From positions 72,781,573 to 72,845,572 of the forward strand of contig CM060986.1 in NCBI GenBank assembly GCA_030765065.1: 64,000 nucleotides of DNA. Reading direction: 5' to 3'. Below the pieces are notes generated by a model that was given only the letters and a program-made list of their open reading frames with translations, was not told the DNA's origin and made no database searches. Below are positions 43,785-55,885 of the stretch, piece by piece. The DNA comes from Deroplatys truncata. Taxonomy: Eukaryota; Arthropoda; Insecta; Mantodea; Mantidae. Every line of letters begins with the position of its first letter. Position 1 is the first letter of the stretch. A program made the translations under genes and the position numbers.

Positions 43785-43835
43785 CGGGTTTTTTTTGTTT
43801 TTTTGTTTTGTTTGTTTGTTTTTTTATTTATTTCT
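43785..43835. repeat. T-rich/(GTTT)n microsatellite
   Basis: Poly-T with TTTG interruptions just upstream of the next repeat copy. Confidence 0.7.
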
Positions 43836-43849
43836 TTTTCGCAGACAAA

Positions 43850-44893
43850 AAAAATGTGTTACATTCAAATACTTTCTCCCTTCCAGCTTTTATTAGTGAG
43901 TATACAAATTATTCTTACGAAAGTTTATTTTTCTATCTACTTCATTTTAATCCAGATAAACATTTGCAGTAATAGCTACATTACACATATAAATACATAG
44001 AGAACAAGCGATAGTCAATGTTTAAGAACTGGACGCTATACGCCAGCCTTAAAATTCCATACTATTCCCATGCAATCGCGAGAAACAACTGAAGATCGAT
44101 GGGATTTAAAAAGAATGACTAAGTATTGAACAAATCGAACCATTAATAAGAATATCTCGGAAATGGCTGATGCCACAAAAAATGTAATTTGAAATAAATT
44201 GTGTGTTTTAAAGAAATATACATTTATTATGTAGTACGTTTTCGTCTAGCGCTTAACGCTTACCAGTTTTACAGATTAGGACTTAACTGGCTATTCCTAG
44301 AAAATTCAAGATAAACATTTTATTTGTAATGTAAATACATTTAATATAAGATATTTAATCAACGTCGTTAGATAATCTTTTAGAAAATAAAGAATTTCGA
44401 AAAATGTTCATGTAAAGGGTAGTTGGGGTGGGGAGAGTTTTTTGAAAATCTTCATGTTGTAACATGAATATGTTTGATATTTATCCGACTTTTCGTTTTT
44501 GAGTTACGTTCACAAACAAATATTTTCGTGAAATCTGGTATCGAATTTCCATAGTAGCATTTCTAGTTCCCGAGGTCGCGGATTCAAACCCGGCGGAGGG
44601 CGATGGATATTTTCGGGCATAAAAATCTTTTCCTTCGGAAGGGAAGTAAAGCCGTTTTCCGGTGTTGTAGATAAATTAGCGGCATGTAAAAGAACCTCAA
44701 GCCTGATAAAGAGGCCTCTAAGCAAAATTAACGATCTTTCACTCCCAATATAGAATGGGACGCTAAGGACCACAGCAGTTAAATGAGTCTATAAATAAAA
44801 CTCAATTTAATTTAATTTTTTGGTATCAAATTTTTGAGTGGATTGCAATGCCTTCTCTACCTGCTATGTACGTGGTAGACAGAGTAAAAATGT
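43850..44893 (-). mobile_element. Helentron-like repeat family copy carrying a nested SINE
   Basis: Begins AAATGTGTTACATTCAAATA and ends ACGTGGTAGACAGAGTAAAA. It is interrupted at the GGTATCGAATTT block (about 44536-44547) by a SINE and resumes with GGTATCAAATTTTTGAG at about 44821, the block being the target duplication (1 mismatch). Confidence 0.8.
44548..44820 (+). mobile_element. tRNA-derived SINE, family A, nested
   Basis: Same family as 26047-26342 but with a shortened head: CTAGTTCCCGAGGTCGCGGA, box B GATTCAAACCCGG, GATATTTTCGGGCATAAAAA, GATAAAGAGGCCTCTAAGC, tail AATAAAACTCAATTTAATTT. Flanked by GGTATCGAATTT/GGTATCAAATTT. Confidence 0.85.
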
Positions 44894-45365
44894 GTCCCTG
44901 CAGAGAAGTACCTGCCCTCTTTAGATGTCATCTGTCTCTTAACGTTTTTCCTCCCACATTTACTTTGTTCTTCTACACCATCCTTCTTCATCTTTGCTTA
45001 ACCCGTCCGTGTCAGGCTGCTAGGAGGTAATAAATTACCTCAGTCCGTTCCGTCACTCATTAGTAGACTCCGTGCGTCTGTACAGTGCAGGAACTGTTAT
45101 AATGTGTTTACCGCCGCCGAGCTTTTAGCGCTTTGTTGGGCCGATTTGTTCCACTGTCGAGTGATAAGAGCTCAACTCGAAAAGACGTCAAGTGCGTCAG
45201 CAAGAAAGGAGAGAGGACTCATTACAACAATGAGAAAAACAGCGAGAACAGTTAAATCAATACTAGTCTTCACAAGACAAAACACCCAGAAAAACACTTT
45301 TCTTTTTGGTGTTCTTTCCCCATAAATTTTCCAAATTTATCTGACAGCGCAAATAACAAAAACAC
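44894..45365. other. No firm feature; G/C-richer patch
   Basis: Around 45040-45250 composition is richer in G/C and one plus-strand frame stays open for 73 codons, but no motif or splice context supports a gene. Confidence 0.3.
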
Positions 45366-45630
45366 ATGTAGACTGCCTCTTTGGTCTGGTAGTTAGCATG
45401 CTAGTCTTCAATCCCAGACGTTTCGGGCTCGATTCCCGGGTGGAGGGCGGGAATTTTTCTTTAGCCAGGATTATTCCCTGTTCTCCCTAGAGTCTGGAAG
45501 TATGAAGTGTGAATGAATTTAAAGACAAACAGTAAACCCCATTGCCATGAGCAATTGTTCTAAAGACAAAGCCGCCGATATGACCTAAGAAGTTGAAGGC
45601 GACATATAAATGGAACAACAACAAAAAAGT
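45366..45630 (+). mobile_element. tRNA-derived SINE, family G
   Basis: Head CTTTGGTCTGGTAGTTAGCA (box A), box B GGGCTCGATTCCCGG, body CCCCATTGCCATGAGCAATT and GGCGACATATAAATGGAACA, tail (AAC)n. Confidence 0.82.
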
Positions 45631-45854
45631 GATTGCGTCTTTACTAGGGCCAGGAATTTTATGCCACAATAACACAATTAATGTGCACGCATTTGTGCAT
45701 TAAAACCTCCATAATATGCACATAAATTTCCAATAAAAAAGTACTGAGACATTGACATGAAACAATGACTCGATGGTATATATTATTTGAAAACAAAGTA
45801 TTTGTAAATCGAATATGAAGATCAAATTAATAAGAAAAATATGATACGATACAT

Positions 45855-46676
45855 TCAGTGACTTTTCTACCCTCTATCGTTTATTAGTGGGTATACAAAC
45901 TATTATTACTAAAGCTTATTTTTCTATCTACTACATTTTTATCCATATAAACTTTGCAGAAATAGCTACATTACACATTTCGCTATACATACAAACAGAA
46001 CAGCGATTGTCAAATTTTAAGAACTGGGCGCTATATCCTGGTCTTAAAATTCCACACTGTTTCCATGCAATCACGAGAAACAACTGAATGTTGAAAGGAC
46101 TTTAAAGCATAACTAAGAAATGAACAATTCGAACCATTAATAACGGCTAACTCAGAAATGGCTTATGCCACAAAAAACTTATTTGAAATAGTTTGAGTGT
46201 TTTAAAGAGATCTGCATTGTTTGTGTGGTATGTTTTCGTCTATTGCTTAACGTTTACCACTTAGACTATACAAAATTCATTCCGAATGAAGACTTCATAG
46301 GCAACTCCATTTTATTTTTCATATAAGTATTTAATATATGGCATTTTAATCCAAATCGTTAGATCTATTTTTTAGAAAACCAAAATTTTCAAGAAATGGT
46401 CTTTGTAAAGGGTAGTCTGGGGTGGAGATGTTTTCTTGAAAATCTTCGTGTCGTATCTTTGGAAGATACTGTACCTAAATACTAATTTTGGTATTTATCC
46501 GACTTTTCGTTTTTGAGTTATGCTGTTCACAGACACACACACACATGCGTCTTTTTCTAAACTTTTGTTATTCAATGGGCCTAAAAACTTGTATTTCCGG
46601 TGAAATCTTGGTATCGAATTTTTGGGTGGAATGCAATACTTCCCCTGCTTACTATACGTAGTAGAGAAAGTAAACA
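45855..46676 (-). mobile_element. Helentron-like repeat family copy, full length, inverted
   Basis: From ACTTTTCTACCCTCTATCG to TACGTAGTAGAGAAAGTAAA. CA tract at about 46531-46544. Confidence 0.82.
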
Positions 46677-47106
46677 TTTATTTTAAAATGTACATGTAAA
46701 ACAAATAAATATGCAGATTAAAATTATGCTTAAGTTGATGGAAATTTATTAATTAACTCACAAACATGTTGTATTTTAATCAAAAAAGTTACAGGCATTT
46801 TTGAGAAAATAAAAGATCTTTAAGTTTTTTTCCATGTTTGGGATGAGGAGACCTTGAAAATCTTTGTGTTGTATATTTGGAAGATGTTGAACTTAAATAA
46901 CAAGTTTTGGTATTTAATCGACTTTTCGTTTTTCAGTTATGCTGTTTACAGACACATGCGCGCGCGTGCACCTTTTTCTAAAAATGCTTTGATTTTACTC
47001 AGGGAGCCTCAAAACGTGTATTTATAGTGAAATGTCGGTATCGAACTTTTGGGTGGAGTGCAATGCTTCCTCTACTTAGTATAGGTAAGTAGTAGAGAAA
47101 GTATTT
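46677..47106 (-). mobile_element. Helentron-like repeat family copy, truncated, inverted
   Basis: Recognisable from TTGTATTTTAATCAAAAAAG (about 46770) to AAGTAGTAGAGAAAGTATT. Head-to-tail with the previous copy. Confidence 0.75.
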
Positions 47107-47287
47107 ACGATTTTTATCATGCTCTTTCCCTAAATTTTCCAAATTTAATTATCTGATTTTAGTGCAAATAACAAACTGATTACTTAATAATTACAAACAG
47201 GAAATAAATTTTAAACGAATAACAGTAGAAAGTGTTCACACTGATTGCATTTTTAATGACCTCTACTTTTTTTCAGCAGAGAGTTTT

Positions 47288-48150
47288 TTACTTTCTCTAC
47301 TACGTATAGTAAGTAGGGGAAGTATTGCATTCCACCCAAAAATTCGATACCGAGATTTCACCGGAAATACATGTTTTGAGACCTCCTGAATCCAAAAAAA
47401 GCATTTTTGGAAACATGTCCGTGTGTGTGTCTGTGTGTGTGTGTGTCTGTGTGTGTGTCTGTGAACAGCATAACTCAAAAACTAACAGTCGGATAAACAC
47501 CAAACTTGGTATTTACGTTCAGTATCTTCCAGAGATGCGACACGAAGATTTTCAAGAAAATCCCCCCACCTCAGACTACCCTTTACATGGAACATTTTTC
47601 GAAAATTTTAATTTTCTCAAAAATGGCTCTAACGATTTTGAAGAAAATATCATATGTTTAAGATAATGTCATGAGAAATGAAATGTATATCTCGAAATTT
47701 CTGGGAATGTCTCCAAAAGTATTCTTCATTATGAACGACTTTTGCATAACTGGTAAACCATAAGAGATAGACAAAATTTTACTACACAAACAATGTAGAT
47801 CGCGTTAAAATACACAATTTATGTCATATACATTTTTTTTGAGTGAACGTTTTCGAGATATTGCTTGCTATTTCCTTAAATTTTCCAATACTTTTTCTCA
47901 AATTCGTTATTCATTTTTTTATGTCCTGGACATGCAAAGAGAATGGAATGCGCCACATAGCAACCAGCGATAAAATATTTGACTATCGCTTGAAAGCTAC
48001 CATATTCCCCTTGCATCTACAAGAAAATTACAAATAAGATTGACATCTCGATATCTCGATTAATATGAAGCATATGGAGAATAGGCGTTTGTAAAAATAG
48101 ATTGTACAAGAGTAGAGAAAGTCATGTGAGTGTAACACATCAAATTTTTT
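47288..48150 (+). mobile_element. Helentron-like repeat family copy, full length, young
   Basis: Almost identical to 38596-39466 apart from the microsatellite (47421-47463) and small indels. Confidence 0.88.
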
Positions 48151-48228
48151 TCGTTGTTTCCCAGTCATATAAAACTGAATGAGAATGAAAAGGATTTCTC
48201 AGGATATACAATCAAATATACGTTTTAT

Positions 48229-49086
48229 TACTTTCTCTACTACGTATAGTAAGTAGGGGAAGTATTGTATTCCACCCAAAAATTCGATACCGAGATTTCA
48301 CCGGAAATACCTGTTTTGAGATTCCCTGATACCAAAAAAAGCATTTATGGAAACATGTCCGTGTGTGTGTCTGTGTGTGTGTGTCTGTGTGTCTGTGAAC
48401 AGCATAACTCAGAAACGAACAGTCGGATAAACACCAAACTTGGTATTTAGATTCAGTATCTTCCAGAGATACGACACGAAGGTTTTCAAGAAAATCCCCC
48501 CACCCTAGACTAGCCTTTACATGGAACATTTTCCGAAAATTTTAATTTTCTCAAAAATGGCTCTAACGATTTTGATTAAAATATAATATGTTTAAGATAT
48601 TGGCATGAGAAATGAAATGTATATCTCGAATTTTCTGAGAATGTCTCCAAAAGTATTCTTCATTGTGAACGACTTTTGCATAACTGGTAAACCATAAGAG
48701 ATAGACAAAATTTTACTAGACAAAAAATGTAGATCGCGTTAAAATACACAATTTATATCATATACACTTCTTTTGTTGAGTGAACCGTTTTCGAGATATT
48801 GCTTGTTATTCCCTTAAATTTTCCAATACTTATACTTTTTCTCAAATTCGTTTTTCATTTTTTTTGTCCTGGACATGCAAAGAGAATGGAATGCGCCACA
48901 TAGCAACCAGCGTTAAAATATTTGACTATCGCTTAAAACCTACCATATTCCCCTTGCATCTACAAGAAAATTAGCAATAAGATTAACATCTCGATTAACA
49001 TGAAGCATATGGAGAATAAACGTTTGTAAAAATAGTTTGTACAAGAGTAGAGAAAGTCATGTGAGTGTAACACATCAGATTTTTTT
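48229..49086 (+). mobile_element. Helentron-like repeat family copy, full length, young
   Basis: Third close relative, same orientation, about 80 bp after the previous one. GT tract at 48360-48396. Confidence 0.88.
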
Positions 49087-49163
49087 TCATGTTAGCGTCT
49101 CAAACATATGGCATATGACTGAAATTTTTTAGAAAATCAAACGAGGTTTAGTTTTAAACATTT

Positions 49164-49993
49164 TAAATGATTTTATTGTTTTTTCAAAATATTCCCCTTT
49201 AACATAAATATACTTTTGCATTCGAGAAGCCATTTCTCAAAGCAATGATGCCACTCTTCTTGAGTTTTTATAAAGTTCCGTGCTTTATATGATGACGAAA
49301 AAGTGATTCTACGTATTTTGTTTTTAACTTTTGGAAACGAAAAGAAATCACAAGCTGCTAGGTCAGGACCGTATGGTGGAGAGTCCATGTTAAACTAGCT
49401 AACATCTTTTTAACAGTACTGCGATTCGGTCGGACTTTTGTAGACTTAGGTTCTCTTCGAAAGACCCATTGGGCCGATTGACTTTTTTTTTCAGGATCAT
49501 AACAATAAATCCTAGATTCGTCACCAATAACGATATTCCAACCAAATCTGAAGTGTCGCCTTGGAATTTTTCCAGAATTTTTCTGCGCCAATCAATGGTT
49601 GTTGTTATTGATAGGAAGGCCATTTATGTGGAATCCATCGACAACAAAGTTCTACTTGTTGGTGTAAAATGTTTTGGATTTGACTCATACCAATGCCCAA
49701 TTTCGACCGAATAAATTCATAAGATGCCCGTCGATCTTCTTCAAGCATGCTTGAACAGCCGCAATATTTTCATCAGTAACAGCAGTTCTTTGGCGTCCTT
49801 CACGAAATACGTCACTAAGAGAAACCCAATCTGTCTCTTGAATTCGCTGTACAATTATAAATTCTTGCCTTAGATGGGGATTCTTTGCCAAATCCATATC
49901 TAAGCCGATCTTCACATTGTTTAGGCGTTAATGGAGATTTAAAAATCCTAAAAAATCCACAGCCCGGAAATGCTCTCTAATCAAATTCATTTT
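49164..49993 (-). pseudogene. Mariner (SETMAR/Mos-like) transposase, internally deleted
   Basis: Minus-strand pieces in order: MNLIREHFRA start near 49991; an N-terminal part with RIQETDWVSLSDVFREGR; TAVTDENIAAVQACLKK; VIGDESRIYCYDPEKKSQSAQW (first catalytic Asp, listed here as two overlapping motifs GDESRIYCYD and KKSQSAQW); KVRPNRSTVKKML; then PPYGPDLAACDFFSFPKVKN (third Asp). The stretch with the middle HHDNAP-like Asp is missing between the last two, so the catalytic triad is broken, and at least three frame changes occur. It has lost about a fifth of the usual ~345 residues. Clear terminal repeats not found. Confidence 0.85.
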
Positions 49994-50429
49994 TGGGTAA
50001 ACACAAAGTCTTTAAATGATGATAATTAAGAAACTATTAGAGCAAAACAAACAAACTACACGGCAATCAACTCACAAAACATTAAATGGTAGCTGTCAAA
50101 TATCAACAAGTTTAATTTGATTTTAGAAACATGGCATTCAGAAGATTTTCAGTATCGTCCTCGTATTAATAAAATCGACAGAGAAAATGAAAAATAAAAT
50201 AAAAGTATGAATTACAATAATTTAACGACTTTTGTTACCCCTTAACAACTCACGTGCGTCCCTTATATATTATTTTGTTCACACTAAAAGTGATTCCTTC
50301 TAATCATTTAAGGTTAATCTCCATAAATGTGTTTGTCTACACTGCCTAAGGAAATTTGGCAATGTGCAATATGTGGAAACAGCACTCGGATGTTCATATT
50401 ATAAATGATAAATTGTTTTTTTTTTTTTG
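49994..50429. other. No recognised feature
   Basis: A/T-rich DNA possibly including the 5' end of the mariner remnant, with poly-T at 50417-50429. Confidence 0.35.
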
Positions 50430-50650
50430 TTGTTTATGGAAGCTGTTTAACTGCGTCCCACTCTATATTGGGCGTGTAAGACGGAAATTTTGCTCAGAGA
50501 CCTTTTTATCAGGCTTGAGGTTCTTTTACATGCCGTAAGTCTACGACACGGGACCATTGGCTTTACTTCCCTTCCGAAGGAAGACATGCTAAGGATTTTT
50601 ACGCCCGAAAAAAATCCATCGCCTTACACTGGGTTTGAACCCACGACCTC
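50430..50650 (-). mobile_element. tRNA-derived SINE, family A, partial
   Basis: Same blocks as 26047-26342 on the minus strand (GATTTTTTTCGGGCGTAAAA, GATAAAAAGGTCTCTGAGC). The head ends at GGTTTGAACCCACGACCTC on the plus strand; box A part missing. Confidence 0.8.
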
Positions 50651-50654
50651 ATAT

Positions 50655-50870
50655 TACCAATGACCGTCCTCCCTGACAGGTTTTTTTCCAGGTTTTCCTC
50701 AGTCTTCATAACTGACAAATGCCGCAGAGGTACCCTAAACTTAGGCCTGGAGCGTTTCCTTCCCAAATTTCCGTTCCCATTATGATTTAATTTCATGTAT
50801 TACTAGTGTCCCCACCGGCTGTGGTAACGTATGAAGTAAGAGCGGGCGTTAAACACTATTAAAAAAGCAT
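50655..50870 (+). mobile_element. tRNA-derived SINE, family E, 3' part
   Basis: Starts inside the element (ACCGTCCTCCCTGACAGG), continues with AAATGCCGCAGAGGTACCC and ends GGCGTTAAACACTATTAAA. The head is missing, and it joins the inverted family A copy directly, forming a composite. Confidence 0.75.
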
Positions 50871-50924
50871 GCGCACACATAAACACAGAGTGAGGGGGAG
50901 AAAGAGTGAAGAGGCGAGCGCGAC

Positions 50925-51060
50925 GAATTTTTAACACTTTTGAGTGCACTTCAAACTAAAACGCGTAATTCCGGCGAAATGTCGATATTCAATTTTTGGA
51001 TGGAATGCATTAATTTTGTTTTCACATCATAGTTAACGGCAGAGAAGGTGATTTAATAAA
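50925..51060 (-). mobile_element. Helentron-like repeat family, fragment
   Basis: Contains ATTCCGGCGAAATGTCGATA and TTTTTGGATGGAATGCAT, the terminal portion of the inverted orientation. Diverged. Confidence 0.5.
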
Positions 51061-51289
51061 ACACTGCGATTATCGGGTGCTTTTCTCATAGTAAGAAAAT
51101 AATGCTCAGTCCACTAGTCTATATTTCAAAAAGTGTTTAAGTACTATTGTAACACACATTCAACTTTCCACTAGAACGGAAGTAGTTAAAAGTTTTCTTT
51201 CTGAAGACACAGAAAGTTCAAACAAATTGTCAGAAATAAGAATGAGGCGATATAAGTTTCCGACTCCGTTCCGTTGCATTACAGCACCA

Positions 51290-51620
51290 TATTGTTGAAA
51301 GTTAAATCTGTAGCACTACAGTCCTTGTGCGCCTTGGCCTAGCAAACTGGCTGCTGACCTCGTGCCCACATGAGCAAGACAGAGATCGTCATCCAACCGA
51401 TACGAAGAGATGTATAGTCAGCACCATGCTTCCCACAGCGAAACATTGGCTTTCGTGAACTACAGTCACTACCTATATCGTAGCTCCTCAAATGCATCAC
51501 GATGTTGTGGGGCCACCGGTCCTATAGGTAGAGGGGTCTGGGAACCGGAGCACCACGCTCCAAACCACTACGCCACGGCGCAGAACACCCCTAACTGTAT
51601 CATCATCACTTAACCACCAC
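51290..51620 (-). mobile_element. tRNA-derived SINE, family H
   Basis: Minus-strand head GCGCCGTGGCGTAGTGGTTT (box A), CGGTTCCCAGACCCC (box B). The body is G/C-rich. 5' end at about 51590-51600; the 3' limit is uncertain. Confidence 0.6.
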
Positions 51621-52499
51621 ATCACGTTTTGGTCCTCCGCAGCCAAGTCAGTATACGTCCCCTCAATGTGCGTGCTGGGTATTATAAATTAATTTGATTT
51701 TCATGTGAACCTTTAGCCCTCTACCCAGCATGTAACAAAATGTATTCAGCCGAACTATTTCCGGCACAACGAAGAACCTGAAAACAAAGCTATGTGTGCA
51801 TTTATGTACTTTTTAGTACTAGAGAAGGCCTGTTCTTAAGGGTACATTTCACTCAGAACTTTTGTTTTAATACTGGCTATTCCACATCATTGAAATGTAT
51901 ATTTTCAGCCTACAAAGGATATGATTGTGTTAAAATTTAAAATATCCGTAAAACATACTTCAATCAAGAACGATTTTTTTCTTCTTTTTTATCATTTTAA
52001 AGCTGATTTTTTTAAAAACTTAAGTATCATTCATACTAAATTAACTGTTCACAGCGAGTAGCCATGAATTACTTGCATGACTCTAACCATAAAAGTTATT
52101 GAGAAATGTTTCCATTTATTTTATTACATTTTAACCATTAATATTGTGGAAAATCCCTTAATTAAAAGTATTTTAAAATAAATAATATTTTCTGCAGAAT
52201 TCATTGTAGGAACTTCTATATACTGAGCCATTTGAATATTATTAAAAATATTAAAGAAAAAGACAAATTTAAAAATTAAAGACAATTCATGAGGATTAGT
52301 TTTAAATGTATTCCTATATTTTCCTAAAATATTTTTAAAACGAACTAGTCACACTTAGAATTTGAAGCTTTGAAATTCTTTGTTTTTGTATATAGATAAT
52401 AAATGCGATGTAAAATTTGAACATTACCTACGTAAAAATAAGGAGTAAACAACATTAGGGGTATCGCTAAGTTTTCCTAAAATATAATTTTTAAAAAAT
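51621..52499. other. No recognised feature
   Basis: A/T-rich intergenic DNA with many homopolymer runs. Nothing recognised on either strand. Confidence 0.4.
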
Positions 52500-53355
52500 T
52501 TCTGATATGTTACACTCACATGGTTTTCCCTATCTACTATCGTTTATTTTTATTTAGCTTCTACAAACTATTCTTACGAAAGCCTACTTCATGTAATTGA
52601 GATAAACTTTGAAGAATTAGTTTCAATTACATATTTCGTTGTAGTACAAGAGGGACAGAGTAAATCGAATGATAGTTAGATGTTTAAATGCGAAACGATA
52701 TAATCTGGCCTGAAAATTCCATATTCTTTTCAAGATATCGTGGGAATCAACTGAATAGTGACAGCATTTTAAAACTGACGAAGTTTCGAAACATTCAAAC
52801 CAATAGGCAATAATGGATACATCTGTAATAGTTGACGCCAGAAAAAATGTTATTTTAATAAATTGTTGTATTAAAGACATCTACATATTTTGTGTGGTAT
52901 GCTTTTGTCTATCTCTTATGGTTTACTCTTTATACAAGATTGTATAAATTTCTGCCGAATGAAGAGGACTTCAAACATAGAAATTTAAACATAAATGTTT
53001 TATTTATCAAGTAAATACAATAAATATACGGTATTTTAATAAAACAAACGTTGAGTTATTTCTGAGAAAATCAATAATATCAACGTTTTTCATGTAAAGA
53101 GTAGTTTGGGGTGGGGAATTTTCTTAAAAGTCGTGTCGCATATTTTGAAGATACCGAACATAAATACTAAATATGGTATTTATCGAACATATCACTTTAG
53201 AGTAATGGTTTTCACAGGCCGACACACATACAGACCTTTGTCTAATTTTCTTTTTTTTTATTTAGGGGGCCTCAAATATATATTTCTAAAGAAATCCCGA
53301 CCCCTCCTCTTTACTACTATGGGTGGGTGAATAGAGAGAGAGAGTAAAAAGATCT
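52500..53355 (-). mobile_element. Helentron-like repeat family copy, full length, inverted
   Basis: From TCTGATATGTTACACTCACA to GAGAGAGAGAGTAAAAAG. The end hairpin is degraded into an (AG)n tract. Confidence 0.78.
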
Positions 53356-53389
53356 ATTCAGTTTTAGAAGATCGTTGCCTCTATAAGTA

Positions 53390-54240
53390 CAAAAATTTTA
53401 TTGGTACATTCACATGACTTTCTGTATCCGCTCTTCAACAAATTATTCTTACAAATGCTTACCCCTCTATTTACTTCATGTTAAGTGAAATAAACATTCG
53501 TAGAAATGATTCTATTACATGTTTCCTTGTAGGTACAATGGGAATAGGGGAATGCATTAGGCTTAAGTGATAGTCAAATTTGTAGAGCTCCTCGCTACAA
53601 AATTCCGTTCTCTTTGCATGAGCAGGAGAAAGCAAACGAATAACGACCTCCCTTTGAGAAAAGTTTTAAGTGTTTGAAATTTCAAACCAATAACAACGAA
53701 TATCTTGGATATGGTTAACTCCACAAAAAAAATGCATTTGACATAAATTGTGTGTTTTAGCGAGATATATAATTTTTGTGTGGTAAGATTTTGTCTATCT
53801 CTTACGGTTTACAGTTATGCAAAACTCATTCAGAATGAAGAAGCCTTTATTCTCAGAAAATTCAAGATATACATTTGATTTGTAATAAACATATCTTACC
53901 TGTATGGTATTTTACTCAAAATTGCTTCAGCCATTTTTGAGAAAATCAAAGTTTTCGAAAAATTATGGACTGGGGGAATTTTCGCATTCCTTGTAAGATG
54001 GACAACTTAAATACTAAGCTTGATATTTAACCGGCTTCTAGTTTTTTATTTATGCTGTCGACACACACACACACACACACACAACACACACGCACACCGG
54101 CGCGCGCGCGAAACTATTTCTAAACTTTTTTTTTTTCAGGGAGTCTCAAAACGCGTATTTCTGGCGAAATCTGGTATCGAATTTTTGGATGGAATACAAT
54201 ACTTTCCCTACTTACTACACGTAGTAGAGAAAGTAAAAAC
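53390..54240 (-). mobile_element. Helentron-like repeat family copy, full length, inverted
   Basis: From TTGGTACATTCACATGACTT to CACGTAGTAGAGAAAGTAAA. Contains a long CA tract at 54061-54105 with CGCG interruptions. Confidence 0.82.
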
Positions 54241-54272
54241 ATCTTAAAATTTAATAGAAGTAGACACAGTTG

Positions 54273-54299
54273 AAGAAAGAAAGAAAGAAAGAAAGAAAT
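54273..54299. repeat. (AAAG)n microsatellite
   Basis: About six AAAG units immediately before a repeat copy. Confidence 0.8.
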
Positions 54300-54571
54300 C
54301 TGATGTGTTAATTCACATGACTTTCTCTACCCTCTATCGTCTATTAGTGGGTATACAAATTATTCGAACGAAAGTTTATTTTTCTATCCACTTCATTTTA
54401 ATAGAGATAAACCTTTGTATAAACAGCTACATAACACATTTTGTTGTAGATATAAAGCGAATAACGATAGACAAATGTTACAACTGGACGCTATACACTG
54501 GACTTAAAATTCCATACTCTTTCCATACAATAGCTAAAAACAATTGAATGTCCACAGGACTTCAAAAAAGC
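54300..54571 (-). mobile_element. Helentron-like repeat family, end fragment, inverted
   Basis: From TCTGATGTGTTAATTCACAT; stops after ~270 bp where another copy starts at TCTGATGTGATACACTC. Confidence 0.8.
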
Positions 54572-55312
54572 TCTGATGTGATACACTCGCATGACTTTTC
54601 TGCCCTCTATCGTTTATTAGTAGGTTTGCAAATTAGTATTATTGTATATCTGTTTCATTATAATCCAGAGAAACTGTTGCAGAAATAGCTACATTACACA
54701 TTTCATTATAGATACAAAGGGAGCAGCTATAGTCAAATGTTTAAGAACTGGACGCTATACGCTGGCCCTAAAATTTCGTATGTTTCATTGGAATTGAGAA
54801 AATGTTGACAGGACTTTAAAAGAATGGCTAAGCATTGAACAAATCGAATCTTAATAACGGATATCTCGGAAATGGCTGATTGAAATAAATTGTATCCTTT
54901 AAAGAGATCTGCATTTCTGGTGTAGTACTTTATCGTCTATCGCTTAACGTTTGTTGTACTAGATTATACAAAATCCCTTCCGAATGAAGAAGACTTCAAA
55001 TTCAAGATATGCATCTTATTTGTCACGTAAATATCTTTAATATATGGCATTTTAATCAAAATCGTTAGTCTTTCGAAAAGCGTAGTTTGGGGCAGGGGTA
55101 TTTTCTTGAGGTACTGAACTAAAATACCAAGTTTGGTGATGGTCCGATTTTTCGTTTTTTTATTTATGCTGTTCACAGACACACACATGGGCCTTTTTCT
55201 AAAAATGGTTTTTATATATTTATTCAGGGTGCCTCCGGTGAAATCTCGGTATCGAATTTTTGGGTGAAATGAAATACCTTTTCTACCTATATACTTGTTA
55301 AAGAAAGAAAAA
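54572..55312 (-). mobile_element. Helentron-like repeat family copy, near full length, inverted
   Basis: From TCTGATGTGATACACTCGCA to TACTTGTTAAAGAAAGAAAA, with internal deletions. Confidence 0.78.
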
Positions 55313-55885
55313 TGACAAAAAGTATTGATACATTCGAACCATTAATAACGGATATCTCGGAAGTGTCTTATGCCACAAAGAAGTTTATTTAAAATAAATT
55401 GTTTGTTTTAAAGAGAGATCTACATTTTTTATACAGTATGTTTTCGTCTATCGCTTGACGTTTACCAGTTGCACAAGATTATACAAAATTCCTTCCGAAT
55501 ATAGAGGACAACAAAGGCTACTCCCAGAAAATTCAAAATATACAGTTTGTCATGTAAATATTTTTAATATATGGCATTGTAATCAAAATCGTTACAGCCA
55601 TTTCCGAGAAAATAACGGGTTAGTTGGGATGGGAGTATTTTCTCGGAAATCTTTGTGTCGCATTCCTGGATAATACTGAACTTATATATCAAGTTTTGTA
55701 TTTAACCAATTTTTCGTTTTTGAGTTATGCCGTTGACACGCGCGTGGACCTTTTTCTAAAACTGCTTTCTTTGGATTCAGGAGTCTTTAATACATGTATT
55801 TCCGGGGAAACCTCACTATGGAATTTTTTGGGTGGAATGCAATATCTTCTCTCCTAACTGTGTTTGTGGTACAGAAAATAAAGAA
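55313..55885 (-). mobile_element. Helentron-like repeat family copy, truncated, inverted
   Basis: From AAGTATTGATACATTCGAAC to GTGGTACAGAAAATAAAG, continuing the head-to-tail array that began at 52500. Confidence 0.75.

Noticed and set aside
45104..45325. 73-codon plus-strand frame in a G/C-richer patch
   Set aside because: No domain, no splice evidence, short enough to arise by chance.
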